Shown: positions 1 through 7,379, counted from the stretch's first letter. The stretch: 18,371 nucleotides of DNA from Methanosphaera sp. (GCA_017430835.1 JAFRMD010000177.1:1-18371); one strand, 5' to 3'. Notes: generated by a model from the letters alone, not told the origin. Made by a program: numbers and translations.

Positions 1-87
1 AAAGTATTAAATAATTATATTAAACCTACAATTAAGAAATTACATCCTCGTTATAATTCAGATGTAAAATTAAAAATAATTAATTAA
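1..87 (+). CDS. C-terminal end of an unidentified protein (partial)
   Basis: The frame beginning at base 1 is open for 28 codons and ends with TAA at 85-87, reading KVLNNYIKPTIKKLHPRY followed by NSDVKLKIIN. It is lysine-rich and looks like a coding tail rather than the A/T-only spacer that follows, but a short open frame at a window edge can arise by chance. No domain is recognisable in 28 residues, so no function is proposed. The upstream sequence is needed to confirm it. Confidence 0.35.
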   Translation, partial: KVLNNYIKPTIKKLHPRYNSDVKLKIIN

Positions 88-170
88 AAATATATAAAAA
101 TAATATATAGGATATAAAGATAATTTTCTAAAACACTATATTAATAATCTGAAAAATATTTTTATGGAGT

Positions 171-201
171 TGTTCAAAATCAATTAACCATATTTTGAAC
201 A
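171..201. repeat. 10-bp inverted repeat (hairpin)
   Basis: TGTTCAAAAT (171-180) is matched perfectly by ATTTTGAACA (192-201) across an 11-nt spacer. A second, imperfect pairing lies next to it: CCCCTATT (203-210) can pair, with one bulge, with AATGGGG (227-233). The element sits between the tail of the gene at 1-87 and the 3' end of the vapC-like gene. It could end transcripts from either side, or be a remnant of a mobile-element end. No long T-run follows the first stem, so terminator function is only a guess. Confidence 0.45.
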
Positions 202-298
202 TCCCCTATTACTGTTTTAGGAAAAGAATGGGGTTATTATCATACATTGTCAACAAATTGCTCTTTTTAAATCAATTTTCCTGTTTTGAATATTAATT

Positions 299-312
299 AT
301 GAGTATACTCAT
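299..312. repeat. 14-bp perfect palindrome
   Basis: ATGAGTATACTCAT is its own reverse complement. It lies 24 bp beyond the stop codon of the minus-strand vapC-like gene. A perfect 14-mer containing two GAG/CTC arms is uncommon in such AT-rich spacer. It may be a protein-binding site or a short transcript-end cruciform. The function is unknown. Confidence 0.4.
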
Positions 313-336
313 GGCTTTAGGAATCATTCTTAATCA

Positions 337-723
337 TCAATATACTCTTCTGATGCCTTTAACCTTATCAAAGTCAGTATCATAACTTAAAATTTTATTT
401 ATATTCCTGTCCTCCATATTTTTTAATATTAAACAATCAGAGTAATTTATTGCACCGTTATAATAATTATATCTGTTTACTGCTTCAGAATAATCCTCTT
501 GTCCAAGATAATCAATGTCGAATATTTGAGTAATCAGTTCATAAATTGTATTCAAATCTACTCGTTTATTGTATCGTCTTATTCCATTTAATGTTTCTGA
601 TAAAACCAAATTGTTTATTACCCTATGTTCTGTAATATTTTTTGATAATTCAACCGAATGCTGATTTCGTTTCTCATTTTCAGTTAAAAGTGAGATTAAA
701 AAAGAAGAGTCTATAAAAATCAT
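337..723 (-). CDS. PIN-domain toxin-like ribonuclease (VapC family)
   Basis: This 128-residue protein is the usual size of a VapC toxin and starts MIFIDSSFLISLL, the first beta strand of a PIN domain. The four acidic positions that hold Mg2+ in this family are visible: D5, E43 (LSETLNGI), D96 (INYSDCLIL) and D115 (LSYDTDFD, with D117 and D119 nearby). Family knowledge says such proteins are Mg2+-dependent endoribonucleases that cut tRNA, rRNA or mRNA and are held inactive by the upstream antitoxin. The ATG at 723-721 lies 3 bp after the antitoxin stop, so the two are one transcription unit. A paralogue with the same motifs is found at 16935-17324. The RNA target cannot be read from the sequence. 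Confidence 0.85.
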   Translation of the reverse strand: MIFIDSSFLISLLTENEKRNQHSVELSKNITEHRVINNLVLSETLNGIRRYNKRVDLNTIYELITQIFDIDYLGQEDYSEAVNRYNYYNGAINYSDCLILKNMEDRNINKILSYDTDFDKVKGIRRVY

Positions 724-726
724 ATT

Positions 727-957
727 TTACAGTTCACCCCTCCCAGAAAGTTTTTTAACTTCAACAGCATCAAATTCTTCATCTGCAGTTACTAAATTTG
801 CCAAATCACTCAAATTTCTTTGTCTTTTAACTTTGATAAGTATTTCATCATCCCTTGATTCCCAAATTAACTTATCTTCAAGTGTTAATTTGTGTTTTTC
901 ACGAATAACCTTAGGAATATGTATTTGAAAACCTTTGTATATATTAGATTCAATCAT
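727..957 (-). CDS. AbrB/SpoVT-type antitoxin (VapB-like)
   Basis: This 76-residue protein has an N-terminal swapped-hairpin AbrB/MazE-like DNA-binding segment (residues about 4-45: NIYKGFQIHIPKVIREKH, then a W and an ILIKVKR strand) and a charged C-terminal tail (EEFDAVEVKKLSGRGEL) of the type that wraps the toxin. I prefer the ATG at 957-955 to the in-frame GTG at 966, because the GTGA of that GTG is the likely ribosome binding site and because the paralogue at 16704 begins at the equivalent methionine. Aligned from there, the two antitoxins are identical at about 43 of 76 positions. The inferred role is to bind the PIN toxin and repress its own promoter. Confidence 0.83.
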   Translation of the reverse strand: MIESNIYKGFQIHIPKVIREKHKLTLEDKLIWESRDDEILIKVKRQRNLSDLANLVTADEEFDAVEVKKLSGRGEL

Positions 958-960
958 ATT

Positions 961-1000
961 TATCACTAATCTAAATTATATAATATTTAGTATATAAAAT
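961..1000 (-). promoter_or_regulatory. Promoter and putative operator of the first toxin-antitoxin operon
   Basis: Read on the minus strand, a TATA-like TTTATATA lies at 998-991, which would place transcription start near 968 and leave a leader of about 10 nt before the ATG at 957. Between them is an inverted repeat, CTAAAT (971-976) and ATTTAG (985-990), with an 8-nt AT spacer. A dyad overlapping the start site is what self-repression by an AbrB-type antitoxin would need. In sequence this AT-rich the dyad may be chance. Confidence 0.4.
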
Positions 1001-1020
1001 TATTTAATGTCAGTTTTTAT

Positions 1021-1059
1021 AAAAATCTAAAAAAGAACTTTTTTTTTAAATATTTTTTT
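1021..1059. terminator. T-run terminators on both strands
   Basis: On the plus strand AAAAATCTAAAAAAGAA (1021-1037) gives a T-rich stretch in minus-strand transcripts, and it lies just after the TAG of the phosphoesterase gene. Archaeal transcription commonly ends at such oligo-T tracts. Plus-strand runs of nine and seven T (1039-1047, 1053-1059) follow. The position suggests separation of the phosphoesterase transcript from the downstream toxin-antitoxin operon. Confidence 0.45.
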
Positions 1060-1079
1060 CTTCAGACAAATCTGCCCTA

Positions 1080-1829
1080 CTATAAAAACTTCATGTATTC
1101 CATCAGTTCATCCATATTGTTAATCTGTCTTTTCAAGTCAATGTTGAAGTATGTTTTATGTTCTGTCATTTCACTGGAAGTTATTATTATCTGAGGTCCT
1201 ATTTTTTTAAATCCATTTACATTTGTATGTCCTATAATCATGCAGTTTGAGTCAATAATGTCTAGGAAATTTTCCACATCGCTTTTGGTATAGTCGCCGG
1301 GTCTGTTCCATAGGAATTCATATAATAGGTGATTTTCATAGTCCTCATCGAATATGTTATTGTAGTTTTTTATTGATTTGATATCTCTTGACGGGCCGCT
1401 ATGTGATATGAAGAGTCCGTTTTCTGTTTTGATAAAGTATGGCATTGACTTGAAAAATTCAATATATTTATCTAACGTCGGTTGAAGGCTTCCTTTTTTT
1501 GCTTCTATAAGTTTTTCAAAGGCCCATTTTTGGTTTTTTCCATTTTTGTAGATGTCATTATTTGTGATGTGTGCCCATTCATGGTTTCCCAGTAGTACGT
1601 GGAAATTATCATATTTTTCTGTTTTTTCTATTATATCATCCATTATTTCAATTGACTGGTCATAGCCGGATGTTTTATGGATAAGGTCTCCTACAAATAC
1701 TATATGTGAATCTTTATCCTTTTTGTTCCATAGTTTAAGGTATTTTTGATAGTTATCATAGTTTCCATGTATGTCCGTTACTACCATTAATCTGCCTTTT
1801 TTTGGGAGGATTATTTCTTTGTTGTTCAT
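1080..1829 (-). CDS. Calcineurin-like metallophosphoesterase
   Basis: This 249-residue protein carries the whole metallophosphoesterase signature: DIHGN (D19, H21), GD (G47-D48), GNHEW (N82, H83), a histidine in SHSG (H143) and GHT (G200-H201). These residues hold the two metal ions and the phosphate. The order and spacing resemble bacterial and archaeal PrpE/ApaH/PPP-type phosphatases, which hydrolyse phosphoproteins, dinucleotides or related phosphoesters; the actual substrate cannot be told. The protein has no signal peptide or membrane segment, so it should be cytoplasmic. The start is certain: a strong GGTGAT ribosome site lies 3 nt before the ATG. It is transcribed on its own or ahead of the toxin-antitoxin operon in the same direction, with a T-rich stop between them. 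Confidence 0.88.
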   Translation of the reverse strand: MNNKEIILPKKGRLMVVTDIHGNYDNYQKYLKLWNKKDKDSHIVFVGDLIHKTSGYDQSIEIMDDIIEKTEKYDNFHVLLGNHEWAHITNNDIYKNGKNQKWAFEKLIEAKKGSLQPTLDKYIEFFKSMPYFIKTENGLFISHSGPSRDIKSIKNYNNIFDEDYENHLLYEFLWNRPGDYTKSDVENFLDIIDSNCMIIGHTNVNGFKKIGPQIIITSSEMTEHKTYFNIDLKRQINNMDELMEYMKFL

Positions 1830-1832
1830 AAT

Positions 1833-1897
1833 ATCACCTTTTCTTTGATTATTCGATTACTTGTTTTTTGATGTTGTCATTTTATTTATATTTTATA
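1833..1897 (-). promoter_or_regulatory. Ribosome site and TATA promoter of the phosphoesterase gene
   Basis: The minus strand reads AAAAGGTGATATTATG across the start, with GGTGAT as an almost ideal match to the 16S 3' end. Further upstream AATATAAAATATAAAT (1897-1882) is a TATA-like element that would place the transcript start near 1862 and a leader of about 30 nt. Confidence 0.5.
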
Positions 1898-2120
1898 TTA
1901 AATTCTTTATAAATGATTTAAAGGATTTATTTTAAAAGGAGGTGGTAATGGTTTTGCTGATTATTTTTTAGGCTTTTTTATCATTATTTTTGGATTACAT
2001 ATGTGCGTGAAGTTCTTTTTATAAACAATACCAATCTTTTTATAATGTATTGAACATCATTATATATTTACTACATAATACATTACATTGTTTTGAAAAT
2101 TAATTGAAATAATGAAAATA

Positions 2121-2248
2121 TTTATATAATAGTATGTTGATAATTATAATTAGTAATAATTTATGTTATAATAATTAATCTTTTAGTGATTGAATTAATT
2201 ATTTATTTTTTAGGATAACGAGAGGTTATCCGGATGGAGATGTAAATA
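2121..2248 (+). promoter_or_regulatory. TATA box and hairpin-containing leader
   Basis: TTTATATAAT at 2121-2130 is a likely TATA box, with transcription starting near 2150 and a leader of about 100 nt. Directly before the ribosome site is a perfect 7-bp hairpin, GGATAAC (2213-2219), loop GAGAG, GTTATCC (2225-2231). Its 3' arm overlaps an 8-bp palindrome ATCCGGAT (2228-2235) and is followed at once by GGAGATG (2236-2242), the apparent Shine-Dalgarno site. The rest of 1900-2120 is AT-rich with no gene that I can support. Confidence 0.5.
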
Positions 2249-2455
2249 TTGTGTGATGATAATTATTCTCTTGGATATGAAAAAGGTTATGAGGAAGGAT
2301 ATGATGACGGTTTTATTGATGCTATCAAAGAATCAGCAAAAAATAATGAAGATTATTCTCAAAAAGATTATAATCACCCTTTCAAATCCAAACCATTTAT
2401 TTTAAAAGATTTTATCAAAAATATCATTGATTTTAAGAAATTTCAATGGAAATAA
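2249..2455 (+). CDS. Small acidic protein with GY(E/D)xG repeats
   Basis: This 68-residue ORF begins at TTG (2249-2251), 6 nt after GGAGATG. No ATG or GTG in frame is better placed, so the non-standard start is the best reading. Residues 8-23 are a short periodic repeat, LGYEKGYEEGYDDGFIDA, with tyrosine or phenylalanine every fourth residue. The middle is acidic and the end is basic and aromatic (FKKFQWK). Similar GYxxGYxxGY stretches occur in many unrelated bacterial and archaeal proteins and do not define a function. No membrane segment or metal motif is present. The hairpin leader and rare start codon suggest low or regulated translation. Confidence 0.55.
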   Translation: MCDDNYSLGYEKGYEEGYDDGFIDAIKESAKNNEDYSQKDYNHPFKSKPFILKDFIKNIIDFKKFQWK

Positions 2456-2760
2456 ACTCTTATTCATTTTTTAATTTTATTTTCATCAATGTATTATTTT
2501 ATGATGATTAATCAAAGTCTTAATATGGAAAATAATTATACGAATCCTGCTTAAACAATGAATCAAATAACTTATCATTTATTTAGCCCATTGAATACTC
2601 ATCTATTTCTATTTAACAACATATAACAATTATTTATGAATTTATGATTATTTTGAGATAGAATTTTTTCATTTTCAACATTTATCATAGAAAAGAATAT
2701 TAATAAATCTATTTAAATTAATTATTATATTAAAATGAATTAAAAAAAAAGGTGGGTAAG

Positions 2761-4533
2761 ATGAACTATAAAAACATAGCCGCCATAATAATTATACTGA
2801 TAGCCATATTTCTAATACTGTCATATGTTTTTCAGCCAAATTACAGCATACCAGAGGCAACAAAGCATATAGAAGTAAGGGATGATGGATCCTGTGTAAT
2901 AACAGAGGAAATTATTATGGACATAAAAGGCTCAGTAAACGGTACATATAGGGATTTACCGGTAAAAGGTAATCAATCAGTGACAAATATATCGGTAGAA
3001 ACACCCGGCTACTATAATAAGATGGAATTGGGTGGTAATACTACAAATACCCGTATACGTGTATGGCTGTATAACGACAAGGAACATACCCAAAAGATAA
3101 ACAATCAAAAAGTCCCAGTAATATATAAATACACATACAACAACGCTTTGAAGATATATGATGACGTGGCAGACTTCCAATACACCTCATGGGGTAATCA
3201 ATGGGATTCAAAAATAGATACACTAAAAACTATTGTAACAATACCTGGATCCAATTCACAGACCGAAGTGTTCAACAATCCGGATACTCATATAAAACAA
3301 TCTACTTGGAATGCTAATGGTGAATTGGAGACAATAGCCGAGAATATACCAGCACATACAACCTTAGAACAAAGAATACTCATGCCAACAACATACTTTA
3401 AAAGTACAGAAAATGCGGAAGTTATCCATGATGATGCAAAAGCAATAATAGAAGAGGACCAGAGAAAATATGCCGATAGAATATTCTATGAAAACTTGTT
3501 TTATAAATTGATTGGAATAGTAATCGTTCTTGATTGTATCATACCATTAATCATATGGGCTAAATATGGTAGGGAAGTTGAAATTGATTACAATGAAGAA
3601 TATGAATCTGATGTTCCAATGGATTTAAAACCGGTAGAGGCAAATGGCCTTTTTTACGTAGAGGTAGGTATGGTATATAAAGAAGTATTCAATTCAGTAA
3701 TATTGGACTTGATAAACAACAAATACTTTAAAATCATATCCTCCAACCCTGATGATACAATATTACGGGTGACTGATAAGGATACGTCAACCTTGGAAGA
3801 ATATGAAGTTGATATTATAGATTACCTAAAAAGCTTTAAAGATGCTGACAATAACATATCACTGGCAGGTATAGCTGATAAGGAAACATACGATCATTAC
3901 AGTGAATTCAAGAATAATTGGCTCAAAAAGGCACAGGATTCAATATCTGATTCAATGATTAAACGCTACTTTGATGATAAAGGAACAAAAATTTTCAACA
4001 AGGCACTATTCATATTATTTATTATAAGTATCATAATAACAATATTTGCCATAATGCTCATAGGAATACTTCCAATGCTTGAAAATTATCGCTATTTGCT
4101 ATTCCTAATATTTTTATCCATACCAATCATAATATACATTATTGTTCCCAATTCATATCCTGGAAGATGGACAAAAGAAGGAAGGGTTGCAAAAGCACAA
4201 TGGGAAAATTTTAGGAAATATATAACAGATTACAGTTTAATAGATCAGAATCCCCCAGAATCAGTACAGATATGGGGTAAGTACCTGGTATATGCAGCAG
4301 CACTTGGAAAAGCTAATGAAGCATGTGATAGCCTGCAGAGATATATCAGTGCAAAGAAACTATCCGACAAGGATATAGCGACCAATAATTTGGTATTGTT
4401 TGCTTCAAATGGTGGATATTCTAATTTAACATCCTCATTCGGTACAATCGTTGAATCATCCTACTCTGATTCCGGTAATTATGGAAGCTCCGGTGGTGGA
4501 GGATTCGGTGGAGGTGGAGGAGGAACGTTTTAG
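2761..4533 (+). CDS. DUF2207 domain-containing membrane protein
   Basis: The 590-residue protein starts with a signal-anchor (residues about 5-23, IAAIIIILIAIFLILSYVF). An extracellular beta-rich DUF2207 domain follows (about 30-235; note HIEVRDDGSCVITEEI and TYRDLP), then a membrane segment (about 248-270), a cytoplasmic region and two more hydrophobic segments (about 415-465). The end is a glycine tail, GGGGFGGGGGGTF. This order and the Gly-rich end are typical of the DUF2207/YciQ-like family, whose function is not known. I choose the ATG at 2761 rather than the GTG at 2752, because that GTG lies inside the ribosome site GGTGGG (2751-2756). A T9 run follows the stop. It appears to be a single-gene unit with no linked partner. 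Confidence 0.85.
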   Translation: MNYKNIAAIIIILIAIFLILSYVFQPNYSIPEATKHIEVRDDGSCVITEEIIMDIKGSVNGTYRDLPVKGNQSVTNISVETPGYYNKMELGGNTTNTRIRVWLYNDKEHTQKINNQKVPVIYKYTYNNALKIYDDVADFQYTSWGNQWDSKIDTLKTIVTIPGSNSQTEVFNNPDTHIKQSTWNANGELETIAENIPAHTTLEQRILMPTTYFKSTENAEVIHDDAKAIIEEDQRKYADRIFYENLFYKLIGIVIVLDCIIPLIIWAKYGREVEIDYNEEYESDVPMDLKPVEANGLFYVEVGMVYKEVFNSVILDLINNKYFKIISSNPDDTILRVTDKDTSTLEEYEVDIIDYLKSFKDADNNISLAGIADKETYDHYSEFKNNWLKKAQDSISDSMIKRYFDDKGTKIFNKALFILFIISIIITIFAIMLIGILPMLENYRYLLFLIFLSIPIIIYIIVPNSYPGRWTKEGRVAKAQWENFRKYITDYSLIDQNPPESVQIWGKYLVYAAALGKANEACDSLQRYISAKKLSDKDIATNNLVLFASNGGYSNLTSSFGTIVESSYSDSGNYGSSGGGGFGGGGGGTF

Positions 4534-4554
4534 TTGTAAAACTTTCCAAACTCC

Positions 4555-4563
4555 TTTTTTTTT
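4555..4563 (+). terminator. T9 terminator after the DUF2207 gene
   Basis: Nine T residues occur 21 nt past the TAG stop, preceded by CTCC and without a strong stem. This is the usual form of an archaeal terminator. Confidence 0.55.
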
Positions 4564-5007
4564 ATTTTAAATATCTTATGTTATTCATATCTTTTAACAT
4601 TGCACATATTCCTAATCTGTGATATATTAATGTGAATTAATAAATTATAATTCGATTCACACAGGTTATATGTTGTAAAATATTATTTAAAAATTATTGA
4701 TGTCTTGTCTAAATAACTTCACATAATCATCCTAATAATTAAGTTATGGGATTAAACTTTAAATATACTTATGGACAGCTTCATCTAAATTGACATTAGT
4801 ACTCTCCAAATATAATCAAATTGTAATTTTATATTTAACGAAGTTTAACTATTGTTTAAGGAGGTTATGGGGGGGGTATTCTTATAATGCTCTGATAATT
4901 CTATGATAATAGTTACTTCCAAATACTGTGAAAAACATATTATCATCTAAAAATTCCCCCTGATTAATTAACTTTCTCTCATTATGCAATAATAGGTTTT
5001 AAAATAT
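4564..5007. other. Convergent intergenic region with a hairpin and a G8 tract
   Basis: No gene is supported in this stretch between convergent genes. It holds an inverted repeat TGTGAAT (4631-4637) / ATTCACA (4655-4661) with a 17-nt spacer. It also holds a good ribosome-site-like AAGGAGG (4858-4864) followed by ATG and a run of eight G (4869-4876). That ATG opens only six codons before TAA, and adding one G gives another short frame, so no protein is claimed. A G8 run in DNA this poor in G is striking and may be length-variable. Confidence 0.4.
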
Positions 5008-5349
5008 CTATTCATCCTTAGTTAAATCCAATATTTTTCTTGCATAAATTCTATCATATTCCTTAACCTCATCACTAAGTTCACTATAATCAATCCAGTA
5101 GGACTGCCACCTATCAAGTCTATCTTCAATCATAGCTATCAGTTCATCATTCTTATTAATCAGGTCTTCCTTATCAATATCCGTGTTATTCTTTAAATAT
5201 TCCTTATTTCTAATTAATACACCTAATATCTTATTTAATTCTACACTTATGGTTTTAGTCCAATCCATCCATTCTTCATGACAAAGATCACTTGCCTTTT
5301 CCAGTATTTCATCCATATTCTCGTCGTATTTTTCTTTCATTCTAATCAT
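5008..5349 (-). CDS. Uncharacterised helical, charged protein
   Basis: This 113-residue protein is rich in Glu, Asp, Lys and Trp, with predicted amphipathic helices throughout (for example DEILEKASDLCHEEWMDW and LINKNDELIAMIEDRLDRW). It has no membrane segment, signal or metal motif, and I do not recognise a family. The ATG at 5349 gives MIRMKEKY. The ATG at 5340 is an equal or better alternative, since GGATATGAT lies 4 nt before it, which would give 110 residues. It lies 80 bp downstream of the VWA gene on the same strand, with a strong hairpin between, so it could be a functional partner but is probably transcribed separately or at reduced level. Confidence 0.6.
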   Translation of the reverse strand: MIRMKEKYDENMDEILEKASDLCHEEWMDWTKTISVELNKILGVLIRNKEYLKNNTDIDKEDLINKNDELIAMIEDRLDRWQSYWIDYSELSDEVKEYDRIYARKILDLTKDE

Positions 5350-5385
5350 ATCCTATTAATTTATAAATCATAATAATAAAAGATG

Positions 5386-5408
5386 AATCCAAAAGATTTT
5401 TTTGGATT
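5386..5408. terminator. Hairpin terminator between the VWA gene and the 113-residue gene
   Basis: AATCCAAAA (5386-5394) pairs perfectly with TTTTGGATT (5400-5408) around a 5-nt loop. In minus-strand transcripts it is followed by a U-rich stretch. It is placed 21 nt past the VWA stop, so it probably ends or weakens that transcript before the next gene. Confidence 0.6.
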
Positions 5409-5429
5409 ATCTTAAGTAAGTAATATTAT

Positions 5430-6080
5430 TTAGCTCAAATCTCTTTTCCAGTTATCGGATAACGGTTGTGAATTCCTAACATTTCTAATGGCAAGGGATA
5501 TAGAGTTAAATAATCGATTAACTCCATATTGACTTTTAGTGTAATTGGCACTATGTAATGGAGTAATGCCGATTTTGCCTGCTTCACTGTATGAATCAAT
5601 GTTCGCTCCGATAAATAAGAATTCCCAAGTATGGTTCTCAATAAGTTTATTGATATCAGAGAAGTTATATTCCATTGAAGAGTTTTCCAATCCATCAGTG
5701 GTAATTACAAATAACACCTTATTTCCTGCAAACTTGTCAACAGTATTTATAGCTGTTCCAATAGCATCATATAAGGCAGTACAGCCATCAGCATAAAAAT
5801 CTTCACGTGTTAACTTCTCTATTCGGCCAATAGGTTTTTTACTGTATAAAACTTTATATTGTTTGTCAAACAGTACCAGTGTAACTAATATATTGGGATT
5901 TTCATATTTTTCTCTTTCAATAAAAGAGTTAAATCCAACAAGAGTTTCTTCTGCAATATCACACATCGATTCACTCTTATCCAATAACAATACTAAATCA
6001 ATTTCTTCATCATCATGTTTAGTTATATCCTCAAAAGAGTTAAGCTTTCTCATTTTTGTATAAGATTCATTGTTGTTCAT
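5430..6080 (-). CDS. von Willebrand factor A (VWA) domain protein
   Basis: The 216-residue protein is nearly all one VWA fold. The MIDAS metal site is complete: DKSES (D34, S36, S38), T101 in DGCTALYDA and D129 in TTDGLEN. Strands LVLLLDKS, LVTLVLF, VLFVITTDG and WEFLFIGAN mark the Rossmann-like core. There is no signal peptide or membrane anchor, so it should act in the cytoplasm, where such proteins bind partner proteins through Mg2+ in many settings (chelatase, MoxR-linked, defence or tellurium-type systems). No MoxR ATPase or other usual partner is present here, so the role is open. The start is set by GGGAGG (complement of 6089-6094), 8 nt upstream of the ATG. Confidence 0.82.
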   Translation of the reverse strand: MNNNESYTKMRKLNSFEDITKHDDEEIDLVLLLDKSESMCDIAEETLVGFNSFIEREKYENPNILVTLVLFDKQYKVLYSKKPIGRIEKLTREDFYADGCTALYDAIGTAINTVDKFAGNKVLFVITTDGLENSSMEYNFSDINKLIENHTWEFLFIGANIDSYSEAGKIGITPLHSANYTKSQYGVNRLFNSISLAIRNVRNSQPLSDNWKRDLS

Positions 6081-6607
6081 ATGATATTCCTCCCAATTAA
6101 GTATACCAGTACTATTTAAAGCACCTAATACAATTTTTTTATCTAAAACAGATTTAAATTTAATTAAATTTACTGCTCTTCAGGAAGTAATTTTTTATAC
6201 TATTTTTTTACTACCTTATTATAATTAAGTATTAAATGTGTTATAAAGCTATGAAATAAAATTCTTTAATAGCAAAAGATGTTTTAAAAGATTTTTTTCA
6301 TGCAACAAATCATCAATGGGTAGTATATCTTTTTATTTCCTTAAATTCACTGATTTTATAAATTATTAGGATGTTTATGGTCTTTAAATCAACAAAAACG
6401 TTTAATCATGAAAGATGTAAAATGAAATGTCATATGCTTTCATGGGAGGTTCTCTTTGAGTAATCCCCTGTATTTTCATGGTTTCTATAGTCATTTATGC
6501 AGGAAGAGTAGGATAATATTGATATCTGATGTAAACTGTTTTAGATTAACTGTCTGTTAAATATTATCTAATCTAGAATCAGGACTCTGTCTTTTTTATG
6601 TTTCCTA
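6081..6607. other. Non-coding stretch with an 8-bp inverted repeat
   Basis: No gene is supported here apart from the VWA ribosome site and possible upstream TATA elements (minus-strand TTTAAATA near 6119-6112). On the plus strand a TATA-like ATTTTATAAATT (6353-6364) precedes an inverted repeat CATGAAAG (6407-6414) / CTTTCATG (6437-6444) by the distance expected for a transcript starting near 6385. A T-rich stretch (6591-6597) could end it. This would fit a small RNA of about 200 nt, but only weakly. Confidence 0.3.
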
Positions 6608-6853
6608 ATGTTTTTTGAAATAATATATAAGTTAATAACGATGAAAATCATTTCAAATAGTAAATGTAAGAAAGAACAGCAAATCATTAAAAAAAACACA
6701 GTATTTGATATAACAAAGCAATGCAATCATTTATTGATTCAAACAATGATATACGGTTTTTGCTATTTTTTCGTTGCTAATCCCTTTTTTTTAATTCAAT
6801 TTGCATATTGTCCTTTTTTTATTCTTCTCATTAGATTATCTTATTCGTGTTAA
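6608..6853 (+). CDS. Doubtful small membrane ORF
   Basis: This 81-residue frame has a lysine-rich first half and a hydrophobic, Phe-rich second half (about residues 44-75) that could be one or two membrane segments. Neither ATG (6608, or the in-frame ATG at 6641) has a visible ribosome site, and Phe-rich frames arise easily in T-rich DNA. In its favour, its stop codon lies within a perfect terminator hairpin. No family is recognised. It may be a real small membrane protein, a relic, or chance. Confidence 0.22.
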   Translation: MFFEIIYKLITMKIISNSKCKKEQQIIKKNTVFDITKQCNHLLIQTMIYGFCYFFVANPFFLIQFAYCPFFILLIRLSYSC

Positions 6854-6877
6854 TGGGTTTCCCATTACATTTTTTTT
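6851..6877 (+). terminator. Stem-loop with T8 tail
   Basis: TAATGGG (6851-6857), loop TTT, CCCATTA (6861-6867), then CA and eight T (6870-6877). This is a textbook intrinsic terminator on the plus strand, so a transcript of some kind must end here. The sequence upstream is either the doubtful ORF at 6608-6853 or a non-coding RNA. Confidence 0.6.
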
Positions 6878-7119
6878 AATCTGTTTTTTAAAATATTCAT
6901 TCCAAGATGTCTTAATTGTTTATATTTATTAAATGGTCATTGTTTTTACTTTTGCATATTTTTTTTAATACTTTGATTATGATGATTATTTTTTAGTAGA
7001 CAAATTATTATTTGGATATGGTTTTATAATAATAGTTTTGATATTTAAATCCAATTAAATGGTTTTATGCTTTTTAATATTTGTTGTTTTTAGTTATTGT
7101 TTGTTTAAATAATGTAATC

Positions 7120-7130
7120 TTTATATATAA
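7120..7130 (+). promoter_or_regulatory. TATA box of the membrane-protein operon
   Basis: TTTATATATAA is a strong archaeal TATA box preceded by AATC. Transcription would start near 7150, about where the first frame of the five-ORF cluster opens. Positions 6878-7119 hold no supported gene. Confidence 0.5.
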
Positions 7131-7148
7131 TGACAGAAATACATTTAT

Positions 7149-7379
7149 TTGTTAAGTGATTATGTATTTGAGTTTTTCATTTGCACTATCACAAAAAGAA
7201 TATGGGGACATACTAATCATATTGCCTTTGGAAATTGTGGTAGAAATAGTGCATTTATTGTAAATCAGACATCAGGAGAAGTTACTAAATTATCTCCGGA
7301 AGAATCATATACTTATTTCGAAGGAGATTCCTTGTTCAGTCAAATTAGTAATATGATTATGGGGTGGTTATTTGTATAA
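7149..7379 (+). CDS. Small ORF, probably with a frameshifted N-terminus
   Basis: The frame from TTG (7149) is 76 codons. From about residue 20 it reads like real protein (HIAFGNCGRNSAFIVNQTSG, then EVTKLSPEESYTYF), but its start lies at or before the predicted transcript start and has no ribosome site. An ATG at 7162 in another frame follows AGTGAT and reads MYLSFSFALSQKEYGD before closing at codon 34. Its KEYGD stretch matches the 311-residue gene downstream at 16 consecutive bases. The simplest reading is one gene with a frameshift near 7197-7211, though a sequencing error or programmed shift are alternatives. Its 3' end contains the ribosome site of the next gene, so it belongs to that operon. 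The function is unknown. Confidence 0.4.
   Translation: MLSDYVFEFFICTITKRIWGHTNHIAFGNCGRNSAFIVNQTSGEVTKLSPEESYTYFEGDSLFSQISNMIMGWLFV

Noticed and set aside
958..966. GTG start for the first antitoxin, adding three residues
   Set aside because: Its GTGA is the best ribosome-site candidate for the ATG at 957, and the paralogous antitoxin starts at the matching methionine.
1948..1971. Seven-codon leader peptide after AGGAGGTGGT
   Set aside because: The ribosome-site-like sequence is only 1 nt from the ATG, no gene follows for about 280 bases, and the frame is too short to judge.
2752..2760. GTG start for the DUF2207 gene, adding three residues
   Set aside because: The GTG is part of the GGTGGG ribosome site for the ATG at 2761, so it is unlikely to be the start.
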